From positions 372,001 through 436,000 of the forward strand of contig CAJPNK010000001.1 in assembly GCA_905372095.1 (NCBI GenBank): a DNA stretch of 64,000 nt, written 5' to 3'. Both the position numbers and the translations under genes were made by a program. Shown here piece after piece: positions 25,212 through 33,369 of the stretch (position 1 is the first letter of the stretch; each line of letters opens with the position of its first letter). The notes under the pieces are model-generated. The model was not told the DNA's origin, searched no databases, and saw only the letters and a program-made list of their open reading frames with translations. Source of the DNA: Candidatus Saccharimonadota bacterium (lineage in GTDB: Bacteria; Patescibacteriota; Saccharimonadia; Saccharimonadales; Saccharimonadaceae).

Positions 25212-27797
25212 ATGGCTTTTTACGATAAAACCATTAAAGAAACACTAGTTGAGCTTGAATCAACCACCAAAGGGTTATCCGATATCGAGAGCGATGAACG
25301 GTTACGCCATTACGGCTTAAACACGATTAAGGTTAAGTCTGACCCGCTTTGGCGTAAAATTGTTGAGCCGTTCAAGTCGGTTTTTATGGCAGTGCTGATA
25401 GTGGCGGCAATTGTTAGTTTGTGGCACAAGTCGTATTTTGATGCTGGGTTGATTATTTTTATCATGGCGGTGAACGCAATTATTTATTATGTGCAACGGT
25501 TTTCGACTGAGCGGATTTTGCGATCGCTGCAAAAACAGTCTGTGGCTGAAGTCGAGGTATTGCGAAAAGGGCGGCGTGAGATGATTGCTGCGACACTGTT
25601 AGTTCCAGGCGACGTGATAATCCTTGATGAGGGCGATAAAATTCCTGCTGATGCCCGCATGCTAGAGGCGCGCTCTTTTCGTGTTGATGAATCGCAATTA
25701 ACTGGCGAATCGCTACCAATCGAAAAAACTTGCACTGTCCTGCCGAGCGACCGCGAAATTTACGAACAATCCAACATGGTTTTTCAAGGTTCATTTGTCG
25801 TTGGCGGTACTGCCATGGCGATAGTAACCGCTACTGCTAACGATACCGAGTTTGGTCGTTTGAGCGATTTATCGTCTGGTGACCATAATGTCAATCCTGT
25901 ACAGCAGAAAATCGATAGGCTTATCACGCGTATAGTGGCTGTTATCTTGGGCATTGCTTTATTTGCTTTTTGGTTGGCGCTAGCTCGCGGTGTTGAGTGG
26001 AGCGAAGCTTTGCGCTTTGTGATTGCTCTCAGTGTTAGTGCAGTACCCGAGAACTTACCAATTGCTATATCAGTCATTTTGGTATTAGCAATGCGCCGGA
26101 TGGCTCGCCGCAAAGCATTGGTACGAACTATGGGTTCGATCGAGTCAATCGGTGCTATCACGACTATCGCTACTGATAAAACCGGCACGCTAACACGCAA
26201 CAAATTATCTGTTCAAGAAATTTGGCACCCGCGCCACAACGAAAAACGCGTTTTGCAGACACTCGCTGCTAGCACGCTGCTAGGCCAGAGAAAAACTGCC
26301 GATCCACTTGATAAAGCTTTTGCTTCGTTTATTAATTCGTCCGAAACGGCTCCCAAACTTGGCCAGCCTTTGCGGGAATTTACATTTGAGCATTCAATGG
26401 CAATGAGCGGCAATTTGCGACATGATGGCGCTAAGTATGCTCTAGCTGTCAAAGGTGCGCCAGAGAAAATCGTTGACCATTGCGATATCACCGAAGGCGA
26501 ACGCGAGAAAGCTTTAGTTGAATTACATCATCTGACTGGACTTGGTTTCCGGGTAATTGCGCTAGCGCATGCGTCGCTCAGTAAACCAATTGATTCGCTT
26601 GAAAACATTCCGGATAATACGCCGCTGGTTTTTGATGGTTTTGTCGGCGTGGCAGATACACTGCGACCAGAAGCCAAAGGCGCCATTGCTCGCGCGCAAG
26701 CCGCTGGCATCAGCGTGCGTATGGTCACTGGCGACCACTTCGAGACAGCTTATCATATCGGTAAGCAGCTTGGCCTAGTCGAGCATCGCAACCAAGTCTT
26801 TGATAGCCGGCAGATTATTACATTGTCTGACGACGAACTAGCTGAAAGGCTGCGTACTATCCGTGTTTGCGCGCGCGTTTTGCCCGAGCATAAGCATCGC
26901 ATCCTTGAAGTGCTTAAGCGCGATAATATCACTGCCATGACTGGCGACGGCGTCAACGACATTCCAGCGCTGACTAATTCTCATGTCGGTGTCGCTATGG
27001 GGGCGGGGGCGCAAATCGCCAAGGATGCGGGCGATATTATCTTGCTTGATAATAACTTTCGCTCAATCGTTTCGGCTATTCACGAGGGTAGAACTGTTTA
27101 CGCCAATATCAAGCGCATGGTAACGTATCTGTTAGCGACTAATCTCGGCGAGGTTATCGTGTCGCTGGGCGCGTTGATCTCCGGTTTACCGCTGCCGCTG
27201 GCGCCTGTACAGATTTTATGGGTTAATTTAGTCACTGATAGCGCTATGGTAATTCCGATTGGACTGGAGCCGGGCGAGACTCGGAATATGCTAGAGAAGC
27301 CAAAACGCGCTAACGCGCCGTTACTCAGTAAATTTATGACTTCACGAATATTGTTGATTGCTATAATTATGTCATCAATGACGCTGGGATTTTATATTTA
27401 TTTCAATCAACGCTTTGGTGCTGACTATGCTCAGACGATTGCTTTTTGTTCGCTGGTAACCGCACAGTGGGCTAGCGCTATCGAGGCGCGCAGTGATTAC
27501 GAATCATTGATCGGTCGTCTACGCAAGCGGAACGCACCGTTCATTGTTGGACTAATCATCGCTGTCACGCTGCAGATTGCCGCCCTGGCTACGCCGCTTG
27601 GACGGTTGCTGCATATTACGCCAGTAGACAACACGCATCTTCTCTTAGTGACTGTCTCTGCTCTCATTATACCTATCGTCTTGATTGAACTGCACAAATG
27701 GGTAGGGCGAAAGTTCTTTGGTAAGCGACCGAATCTTCAGCGAATTACCAAGCGTCTTAAACGGCCGCTCAAGAAAAATAAAAAGTTTGCTAATTAA
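25212..27797 (+). CDS. P-type cation-transporting ATPase, Ca2+-type (P2A-like)
   Basis: An 861-aa E1-E2 ATPase. The actuator motif is LTGESLP, the phosphorylation site DKTGTLTRN, nucleotide-domain KGAPEKI, and the hinge MTGDGVNDIPAL. Ion-site residues agree with Ca2+ pumps: M4 reads SAVPENLPI (SERCA PEGLP), M5 has TNLGEV (Asn and Glu), and M6 has NLVTDSAM (Asn, Thr, Asp). The N terminus (KTIKETLVELESTTKGLSD) is the cation-ATPase N domain. Ca2+ export is therefore likely; Mn2+ is possible. The stop codon overlaps by two bases that of the convergent SulP gene. Confidence 0.9.
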   Translation: MAFYDKTIKETLVELESTTKGLSDIESDERLRHYGLNTIKVKSDPLWRKIVEPFKSVFMAVLIVAAIVSLWHKSYFDAGLIIFIMAVNAIIYYVQRFSTERILRSLQKQSVAEVEVLRKGRREMIAATLLVPGDVIILDEGDKIPADARMLEARSFRVDESQLTGESLPIEKTCTVLPSDREIYEQSNMVFQGSFVVGGTAMAIVTATANDTEFGRLSDLSSGDHNVNPVQQKIDRLITRIVAVILGIALFAFWLALARGVEWSEALRFVIALSVSAVPENLPIAISVILVLAMRRMARRKALVRTMGSIESIGAITTIATDKTGTLTRNKLSVQEIWHPRHNEKRVLQTLAASTLLGQRKTADPLDKAFASFINSSETAPKLGQPLREFTFEHSMAMSGNLRHDGAKYALAVKGAPEKIVDHCDITEGEREKALVELHHLTGLGFRVIALAHASLSKPIDSLENIPDNTPLVFDGFVGVADTLRPEAKGAIARAQAAGISVRMVTGDHFETAYHIGKQLGLVEHRNQVFDSRQIITLSDDELAERLRTIRVCARVLPEHKHRILEVLKRDNITAMTGDGVNDIPALTNSHVGVAMGAGAQIAKDAGDIILLDNNFRSIVSAIHEGRTVYANIKRMVTYLLATNLGEVIVSLGALISGLPLPLAPVQILWVNLVTDSAMVIPIGLEPGETRNMLEKPKRANAPLLSKFMTSRILLIAIIMSSMTLGFYIYFNQRFGADYAQTIAFCSLVTAQWASAIEARSDYESLIGRLRKRNAPFIVGLIIAVTLQIAALATPLGRLLHITPVDNTHLLLVTVSALIIPIVLIELHKWVGRKFFGKRPNLQRITKRLKRPLKKNKKFAN

Positions 27798-29833
27798 TTC
27801 CGGCGTTTGATATGTCCACGCAATAGTTCTAAATCAGCTAAATCTTTACGACGAGCCATCTTTCGTTTGGCAGCGATCAGCCGGTCGGTCGAGACCACGG
27901 GTATCCCATCGATGGTTTGCATACCTCGCTGTAATGCTGTCAAGGAATTACCCATCCAACTTTTTAGCAGATTGTATTGTTCATGTACCAAAATTCGCTT
28001 GCCGCTAGTTAGTGTCACCTCGCGCCAATGTTTCTTGCGTGCAAAACGGTCATAAACTTCGCGCGATACTACTAAATCAACATTAGGTGTATCGCGCAAA
28101 TGCATCATATCAAGCACGGCGCCGCCGACCACGATATACGAATCGCTAGCGATTTTAAGGTCTCTGATCATTTCAATTGCCGAAGCCTGTTTCTGATGCG
28201 CCAATGCCAGAGACAATGTTGTGTAAATGTTGCGGCTACCAATTATATCGGTAATGCCATAGATATCAAACTGGCTGCGCAATCCCGGTGATACGTGCGC
28301 AAAAGCAATCGCGATACCATCTTCGCCAAGCTCGCGGTACAAACGTTTGAGCGCTTCAACCGCTGTATAGTCGATATCATCAATCGCTCCGGCATCAATC
28401 ACCACGTATGTTACTGGATGTTTAGCGCGATGAATAGCTCGCCGTAACCGTTCAGCGAAATAATTAATATTCTCGAAAAAAAGCGATTCGCCGAATGCAT
28501 AAACTAATGTATCTTTTGGCAAAGAGCCTATCTTATCTTTTACCCGATCAGCCGCCCATGATGACAGCTCACCATCGCGCAGCAGCACAGCGTCATCAGG
28601 GTGGTACTGCCGACGCAATCGCTCCATCAGCGAGGCTGCTACCGCTACCAAAATACCTAACTGTACGCCGAATAGTACCGTACAAGCTAGAGCAACTAGC
28701 GCGATCATAAACTCCTCATGATGGACAGCCCACAAATAGTGCAATTCACGAAAACGAATCAAGCGTAAACCTGCCGTACAAACTATCGCTGCTAGTGCTG
28801 CTAGCGGCACGTAGTGTAACAAAGTACCGCCAAAAACGATCAACGCCATCATTGCTAAGCTGGCAACAATACCGCTCAATTGCGAACGCATGCCTAGCGA
28901 GTCGGCTAACTGGCTGCGTGGCGGCGAGGCACTAACGGTATAGCCGCGGAATAGAGCTGAAGCAACATTAGCTATTCCAAGGGCTGCCGTATCTTGGTTG
29001 GTCTGGATTTTATCGTCATGTTCGCTACCAATGGAACGCGCCGTCATGGAACTCTGGACTAGTACTACGAGCGCAATTGATAATACGGTTGGCATAATTG
29101 TATTTAGCATCTCGAGCGACACCGTGGGCACTATTAAGTTTGGCATATTGCTTGGTAGCGAACCTAAAAACTCTACGCCGTACGCATCGACGTGAAATAC
29201 TATTGCAAATACTACAGCCATAGCGATACCGATTAGTTCGCTCGGTATTCGCGATGATCGCCAAAACAACACTACACCTAGCACCAAGAGCGCTAGCGTA
29301 GCGGTCATCCAGTTGATTGAACCAGCTTGCGCGGTAATTGACGCTAAATGACTCCAGAAACCGCCTGATGCTTTCAAGCCTAGTAGAGCTGGTATCTGTG
29401 TAACAATTAGTTGTACTCCTACGCCTGCCATGAAACCAATCATCACTGGCCGCGACACCAGATCTGCCAAAAAGCCAAATTTGAATAGCCCCAGCAATAG
29501 TAGTAGAATGCCTGATAGTAACGTCATCGCTGCGATCACATTAACATATTCTGGCGTACCTGTTTGCGCCACTAACACTGCACCTGACGCTAGTAGAATG
29601 GTCGTCGCTGAATCTGCGCCAACCACCAATCGATGTGAGTATCCCAACAACCCAAATACTAGCGCGCCAATAATTGTCGTATATAAGCCAGTCTCGGGCG
29701 GCAGTCCGACGATTACCGAAAAAGCCAACGCATTGGGAACATTCACGACGGCTATCAACAACGCGGTTATGATATCATGCCGCAAATAAGATTTCTTGTA
29801 CCGCAATATGCTCGGCAGAGACACTTTTCGCAT
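27794..29833 (-). CDS. SulP-family anion transporter with STAS and a C-terminal nucleotidyltransferase-like domain
   Basis: A 679-aa protein. The N-terminal 420 residues are a SulP permease of 12-14 spans (TALLIAVVNVPNALAFSVIVGL, GYTVSASPPRSQLADSLGMRS). A STAS domain follows at about 440-545 (VVIDAGAIDDIDYTAVEALKRL). The last 120 residues are not part of SulP: SYIVVGGAVLDMMHLRDTPNVDLVVSREVYDRF and ARRKDLADLELLRGH resemble minimal nucleotidyltransferases (GG, RxTxDxD, RxKDxxDL). The first metal Asp is Asn here (NVD), so it may be inactive. Bicarbonate or sulfate is a guess for the substrate. The ATG at 29833 has TATAAT 4 nt upstream. Confidence 0.8.
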   Translation of the reverse strand: MRKVSLPSILRYKKSYLRHDIITALLIAVVNVPNALAFSVIVGLPPETGLYTTIIGALVFGLLGYSHRLVVGADSATTILLASGAVLVAQTGTPEYVNVIAAMTLLSGILLLLLGLFKFGFLADLVSRPVMIGFMAGVGVQLIVTQIPALLGLKASGGFWSHLASITAQAGSINWMTATLALLVLGVVLFWRSSRIPSELIGIAMAVVFAIVFHVDAYGVEFLGSLPSNMPNLIVPTVSLEMLNTIMPTVLSIALVVLVQSSMTARSIGSEHDDKIQTNQDTAALGIANVASALFRGYTVSASPPRSQLADSLGMRSQLSGIVASLAMMALIVFGGTLLHYVPLAALAAIVCTAGLRLIRFRELHYLWAVHHEEFMIALVALACTVLFGVQLGILVAVAASLMERLRRQYHPDDAVLLRDGELSSWAADRVKDKIGSLPKDTLVYAFGESLFFENINYFAERLRRAIHRAKHPVTYVVIDAGAIDDIDYTAVEALKRLYRELGEDGIAIAFAHVSPGLRSQFDIYGITDIIGSRNIYTTLSLALAHQKQASAIEMIRDLKIASDSYIVVGGAVLDMMHLRDTPNVDLVVSREVYDRFARKKHWREVTLTSGKRILVHEQYNLLKSWMGNSLTALQRGMQTIDGIPVVSTDRLIAAKRKMARRKDLADLELLRGHIKRRN

Positions 29834-30217
29834 ATTTATTATACTAATGGTATTTGGGGGTGGCGTCAATAAAACAAAGCAAACTATGAATTTGCTAAAT
29901 GTTGATACGATTCATAAAAATAAACCGCTTAGATTATCCAGATCTGAGCGGTTTCGGTGGTTTTTAATTTGTGTAATTTAGCCACAAATCTTGAACGAAA
30001 TTTGAACCTAGTTCAAGAACTATGTTTGAAACAACTTCGCCCGCTGGCGCTGCCAGCGATGCAAACCAATCCCCATTTTCTGTAGTATTATTGAGATTTC
30101 GGCGGTGTGATTTTTAGAAAATTATATTTGGTTTGATTTGTTTACTGTCTTGTTAAAGCAAGCCAGACGTAGCCGCGCTCAGCAAAGCCGAGTTGAGCGC
30201 TTTAGCGTCCGAAATCT
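29834..30217. other. Long intergenic region at the left edge of the defence island
   Basis: About 380 bases without a gene I can support. It holds the SulP -10 box (29838-29843, minus), a minus-strand terminator (29922-29954), a 7-bp hairpin CGCTGGC/GCCAGCG (30042-30058), and one arm of a 10-bp inverted repeat, GAGATTTCGG (30093-30102), whose partner (30209-30218) touches the SLATT stop codon. No tRNA or coding frame was found. Confidence 0.5.
29913..29954 (-). terminator. Rho-independent terminator for the CD-NTase/SLATT operon
   Basis: AAACCGCT (29922-29929) and AGCGGTTT (29947-29954) form a stem extended by an imperfect AGAT/ATCT. Read on the minus strand it is followed by TTTATTTTTA, so it suits the minus-strand defence operon, which ends 264 nt upstream. 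Confidence 0.65.
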
Positions 30218-30787
30218 CTACTTTGTCAGTCGTAGTTCCTTTGGAAGCAGACTGTCTACTTGCTTGTCAGACCAAACATTTTCATCATCCTCAGTCAATT
30301 TTAGGCTCTTCATTGCTTTTTGATAATCTTTGATAGACGTTTGCAGGGAAAGGTCTGCTATCATCTGGTATTCACGCAGTAGCTCGTCGCGCTTACGCTC
30401 AATTTCGTCTTTGCTAATAGTTCCTTTCATCAAATCGGCGACGAGCGGCTTGTATCTGTCGCGTAGCGACATATATTTCAAAGCGGAATTTTTGTGGGCA
30501 GTTGTATCCGACTCAGTAACGAACGTAAGGTGACTGATTAGTAGCACTATCTCCGCTGCTGTCAGCCCGGCGCCAATGTAACCAAGTATCGGATTATTAA
30601 CCCACATCGCCTGAACGACAAAAATAGTCAAGACGAGTGCAATGACAACGATATTCAGGATTTTGAAAATAGTAATTCGACGACTCTTACGCTCGACGGC
30701 CATTTCGTGAGTCTTATGCGATAGTACAGTATTCGCAAAGCACTGGCGGACTATCGCAAGGTTTTCTCGATCAACTTTAGTTTTCAC
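30218..30787 (-). CDS. SLATT-domain two-TM protein, putative CBASS effector
   Basis: A 189-aa protein with a central pair of membrane helices (IFKILNIVVIALVLTIFVVQ and YIGAGLTAAEIVLLISHLTF, about 52-100), a basic N-terminal segment with a conserved His-Glu, and a C-terminal helical region with ALKYMSLRDRYKPLVADL. This matches the SLATT (SMODS/SLOG-associating 2TM) effector class thought to form pores when a nucleotide signal is bound. I chose the GTG at 30787, with SD GAGGAA upstream; it overlaps the CD-NTase end by 11 nt. A TTG at 30811 is possible but lacks an SD. The overlap ties it to the CD-NTase as one defence operon. Confidence 0.72.
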   Translation of the reverse strand: MKTKVDRENLAIVRQCFANTVLSHKTHEMAVERKSRRITIFKILNIVVIALVLTIFVVQAMWVNNPILGYIGAGLTAAEIVLLISHLTFVTESDTTAHKNSALKYMSLRDRYKPLVADLMKGTISKDEIERKRDELLREYQMIADLSLQTSIKDYQKAMKSLKLTEDDENVWSDKQVDSLLPKELRLTK

Positions 30788-32045
30788 GTTCTTCCTCGCT
30801 AATCGGCACAAACTGCATGGCTCGTGCTACGCATACGCCATTCAAGATAGCATAACATTCGGCGTAGTGCGTACCGATATATTTCGATGACTCGTTATGT
30901 GTCAAGCCACCCTTTGTAATTTTGCCGCGCAAATCATTCGCGATACGGGCGGCAGCGCCAAAGTTGCGTATTTTCCATAACATTTGGCTACCCTGTGGTG
31001 CACCGTTTACAGTAAATGTAATACTAAGATGTTTTGGTATCTTAAGATATTTATTTATAAACTCCTGTAATGGGCGAGTAATGAACCCTTTACCAGAAAT
31101 AGTGGCCGAGATGCTCAGCTGGTTAGCAGGGTCTATTCTGACCGGGTACAAATCTTCTATAAACTCTTCATTCTCATGTGTATCGATGGCCATAAGTTGG
31201 CGAACTTTCATCAAGTTTTTGTCGTAAGCTGGAAATACTCTATTGCCAAATACCTTGCGCCACTCATTACAGGCGTCTGCGAACTTCTCATTCTCTTCAT
31301 ACTCAATCGCTTTCGCTGATCTGCTTAGCGCTGTCTGAATCTGGGAAACGTCTTTGTCGGACGCGGTTGCGAACCAGCCAAAGAATGAATGGATAATCAT
31401 GGCCCAGGTTTTGCCCGATACATCGTAGGTCTCAAGAAAGCTAAGACAAGCTTGCTCAACTTCAAACGATTTGATTGATAGCGATTTAGTTTCTATGCGC
31501 CACCGCTTAATAATTTTGATGAGCTTTCGAGCTTTTCCTCCGGTGTTAGTATTTGCGTCGCTCACCGCATCCAGGTCGGCTCGCGCATCGAATGATTCCC
31601 AGCTTCCGCCATCTTCGCTATTAGGTATCATGAACACATCACCAACATCGAAAGCTGGTAGAAGCTCTACATTGTGCTTGCCGTCAGAGAACTTGATTAG
31701 TACGACCTTGCCCCATGCAGAGATTTTTTCGGTTGTGGTGTATTTCTTGCTAAGTCTTGTCCTGATATCTTGCAAAAGTGCTGAAGGTCCGTTGCCAGAA
31801 TAGTTATAATACTGGTCAAAAGTCTCTGCTGGAATCTTGAATAACAAGTCAACATCTGTGGGCGGACGTATGTTCGTCTTTTTGCCATACGAGCCAATTA
31901 ATAGTTTTGTACTACCAGTGTATTTTGTGTCGTAAAACTGGTCATGTAGATATTCGGCTACCCCCGTGGATTTTATACTGGCGTCTTTTTTCTGGTTTTT
32001 AGTCAATTTGAGACGGCGTAACATCTCCTCAAAATGCTCGTTCAT
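30777..32045 (-). CDS. CD-NTase (cGAS/DncV-like nucleotidyltransferase) with AGS-C sensor domain
   Basis: A 422-aa SMODS/CD-NTase-family enzyme expected to make a cyclic or linear oligonucleotide alarm signal on phage infection. The active site is LLIGSYGKKTNIRPPTDVDL (Gly51-Ser52, Asp64, Asp66) with the third acid as Glu127 in VELLPAF, where Asp is usual. The middle helical domain follows. Residues about 300-415 carry an AGS-C-type C-terminal sensor: LWKIRNFGAAARIANDLRG and IGTHYAECYAILNGVCVARA. The ATG follows a GAGGGAAG SD. It is divergent from a LexA-like regulator and overlaps the SLATT effector gene. Family assignment is strong; the product nucleotide is unknown. Confidence 0.85.
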   Translation of the reverse strand: MNEHFEEMLRRLKLTKNQKKDASIKSTGVAEYLHDQFYDTKYTGSTKLLIGSYGKKTNIRPPTDVDLLFKIPAETFDQYYNYSGNGPSALLQDIRTRLSKKYTTTEKISAWGKVVLIKFSDGKHNVELLPAFDVGDVFMIPNSEDGGSWESFDARADLDAVSDANTNTGGKARKLIKIIKRWRIETKSLSIKSFEVEQACLSFLETYDVSGKTWAMIIHSFFGWFATASDKDVSQIQTALSRSAKAIEYEENEKFADACNEWRKVFGNRVFPAYDKNLMKVRQLMAIDTHENEEFIEDLYPVRIDPANQLSISATISGKGFITRPLQEFINKYLKIPKHLSITFTVNGAPQGSQMLWKIRNFGAAARIANDLRGKITKGGLTHNESSKYIGTHYAECYAILNGVCVARAMQFVPISEEEREN

Positions 32046-32092
32046 TTTATTCTTCCCTCACTTTGGTTAAACGGCTTATGTATATTACTTTG

Positions 32093-32115
32093 GAAAACTT
32101 ATTGTTTAGGTTTTC
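32093..32115. promoter_or_regulatory. Candidate LexA-like operator between the divergent genes
   Basis: GAAAACTTA (32093-32101) and TAGGTTTTC (32107-32115) form an inverted repeat with 8 of 9 pairs matching and a 5-nt gap. It sits about 10 nt upstream of the -10 TATAAT (32125-32130) of the LexA-like gene and between it and the CD-NTase start, a good place to control both directions. That the regulator binds here is inference. Confidence 0.5.
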
Positions 32116-32124
32116 TTTAGGTAT

Positions 32125-32130
32125 TATAAT
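32125..32130 (+). promoter_or_regulatory. -10 box of the LexA-like gene
   Basis: TATAAT lies 6 nt before the ATG at 32137, leaderless arrangement. Confidence 0.6.
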
Positions 32131-32136
32131 GGAAAT

Positions 32137-32757
32137 ATGAAACAGATGTCAACAAAGCCGTCTAAGCGTCAAGCAGAAATACTCGACTTCATTGAAGTAT
32201 TTCAAAAAACAAACAGGTATTCGCCGTCACTGGCCGAGATAGCAGAGCACTTTAGTGTTTCAATACCCACCATACATCAGCATGTGTCGTACCTCAAGGG
32301 AAAAGGGCTACTTTCTGGCGATAAGGGAGCGAGGCGGGCTATCGAGATGACTCAGCCACGTTCTAGTGATTTTGGGGTTGTTAGTATTCCTCTACTCGGT
32401 ACAATCGCCGCTGGAGGTCCTATCGAGGCAATCTGTACGAGTGAAAGTATTGACGTGCCATCAATGATGATAAAAAACAGTGCCAGATACTACGCCTTAA
32501 GAGTTAGTGGCACAAGCATGATCGAAGAAGGTATATCCGATGGGGATATTGTTGTCGTAAGAAATCAACCTATTGTTGAAAACGGTGAAAAAGCTGTGGT
32601 ATATTTGCCAGAAAAAGACGCTGTTACGCTCAAGAAATTATATCGAGAAGCTGGTAGAATAAAGCTAGTACCCGCCAATAGCTTTATGAAACCTTTTTAT
32701 GAAAATAGTGTTGAGGTCCAAGGTAAGGTTGTTGGAGTTATAAGGAGCGAGGTATGA
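32137..32757 (+). CDS. LexA-like self-cleaving repressor
   Basis: A 206-aa LexA/S24-type regulator. The N-terminal winged helix reads RQAEILDFIEVFQKTNRYSP and SLAEIAEHFSVSIPTIHQHV. The cleavage site is Ala92-Gly93 in GTIAAGGPIEA. The serine-lysine dyad is Ser127 (SGTSMIEEGI, DGDIVV) and Lys166 (VTLKKLY). Everything needed for RecA-stimulated autocleavage is present. Chromosomal LexA cannot be excluded, but the position, head-to-head with the CD-NTase operon and in the same run as methyltransferase and recombinase remnants, points to an island regulator. Its stop overlaps the start of the methyltransferase remnant as ATGA. Confidence 0.88.
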   Translation: MKQMSTKPSKRQAEILDFIEVFQKTNRYSPSLAEIAEHFSVSIPTIHQHVSYLKGKGLLSGDKGARRAIEMTQPRSSDFGVVSIPLLGTIAAGGPIEAICTSESIDVPSMMIKNSARYYALRVSGTSMIEEGISDGDIVVVRNQPIVENGEKAVVYLPEKDAVTLKKLYREAGRIKLVPANSFMKPFYENSVEVQGKVVGVIRSEV

Positions 32758-32905
32758 CAAAGAGCAGAAAGTCGATATCTCTATTCACTGGAGCCGAAGG
32801 TCTCGATACTGGTTTTGCTAAGGCGGGTACAGTTACTATTTGAGTTAATGGGATCAATAAAGATACGTGTGACACCAAAATATCTCAAGCGAACTTAGGA
32901 ATATT
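32754..32905 (+). pseudogene. Remnant of a DNA (cytosine-5) methyltransferase
   Basis: ATG at 32754 overlaps the LexA-like stop and opens SISLFTGAEGLDTGFAKAG, which is motif I of C5-cytosine methyltransferases (LFxGxGGLxxGFxxAG). A TGA at 32841 stops it after 29 codons. Reading past the TGA in the same frame gives VNGINKDTCDTK, like the following NEIDKDACxT strand, so the frame is a decayed gene rather than a chance match. Homology then ends abruptly and a recombinase-like frame takes over. The ATGA coupling suggests that a LexA-like/methyltransferase operon once stood here. Confidence 0.65.
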
Positions 32906-33208
32906 GAAAAGAGACTCGACGTTTTGGTTGATTCTTTGATTGATGGAGTTATCAAAAAATTGGTCTATCTTGCCAAGAAAGACAAGTTGATATGTAGAAA
33001 AATCAAGTTAGAATGAAAGAAAGCTGATTTTGAGCAAAAAGAAAACAATTGGATCGAACCATTGAAACAATGGGTTCAAAAAACTCATAATGCCGAAGGA
33101 TTAGCCGCTTTAAACGATTTTGGTGAAATCAAAACGTTTGTCGGGAAAATCGGAACGAGTCACTACCTGACCAGCAAAAACACTAGACTGACCTTCAGTA
33201 CAGGCTGA
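32873..33208 (+). pseudogene. Remnant of a large serine recombinase, C-terminal part
   Basis: In one frame with a single internal TGA (33014-33016) the translation runs EKRLDVLVDSLIDGVI, then KKADFEQKENNWIEPLKQWV, then IKTFVGKIGTSHYLTSKNTR before a final TGA. This resembles the coiled-coil and C-terminal segment of resolvase-type recombinases (EKKLDxLLDxYIDGxI, NNWLEPLKEWI, FLKKIGSN). The catalytic N-terminal domain and zinc ribbon are missing. It ends 33 nt from tRNA-Gln, so it is probably the integrase relic of the element that brought in the island. Confidence 0.6.
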
Positions 33209-33240
33209 TGCATTGTCGCAAAAGTACGGAAATTTTCTCT

Positions 33241-33315
33241 TGGCTGGGTCGGCAGGATTCGAACCTGCGAATGCTGGGACCAAAACCCAGTGCCTTACCA
33301 CTTGGCGACGACCCA
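33241..33315 (-). tRNA. tRNA-Gln (anticodon UUG)
   Basis: On the minus strand the 75 nt fold as a standard cloverleaf. The acceptor TGGGTCG pairs with CGACCCA, the discriminator is G and the CCA is encoded. The anticodon stem is CTGGG/CCCAG around TTTTGGT, giving anticodon UUG. The T arm contains GGTTCGAATCC. A minus-strand TATAAT (33340-33345) lies about 24 nt upstream. It borders the recombinase relic and marks one edge of the accessory island. Confidence 0.95.
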
Positions 33316-33339
33316 CTAATAAACGAGCGTGCAACAAGT

Positions 33340-33345
33340 ATTATA
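33340..33345 (-). promoter_or_regulatory. -10 box of tRNA-Gln
   Basis: TATAAT on the minus strand, 24 nt before the first tRNA base, allowing a short 5' precursor for RNase P. Confidence 0.6.
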
Positions 33346-33369
33346 CCACGCTCATCAATGATATGGAAA

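Noticed and set aside
30000..30060. Possible tRNA (GGTTCAAAT-like T loop on the minus strand).
   Set aside because: No matching T stem, anticodon stem or acceptor could be paired.
33110..33337. A 75-residue minus-strand frame.
   Set aside because: It runs straight through tRNA-Gln and has no protein-like features.
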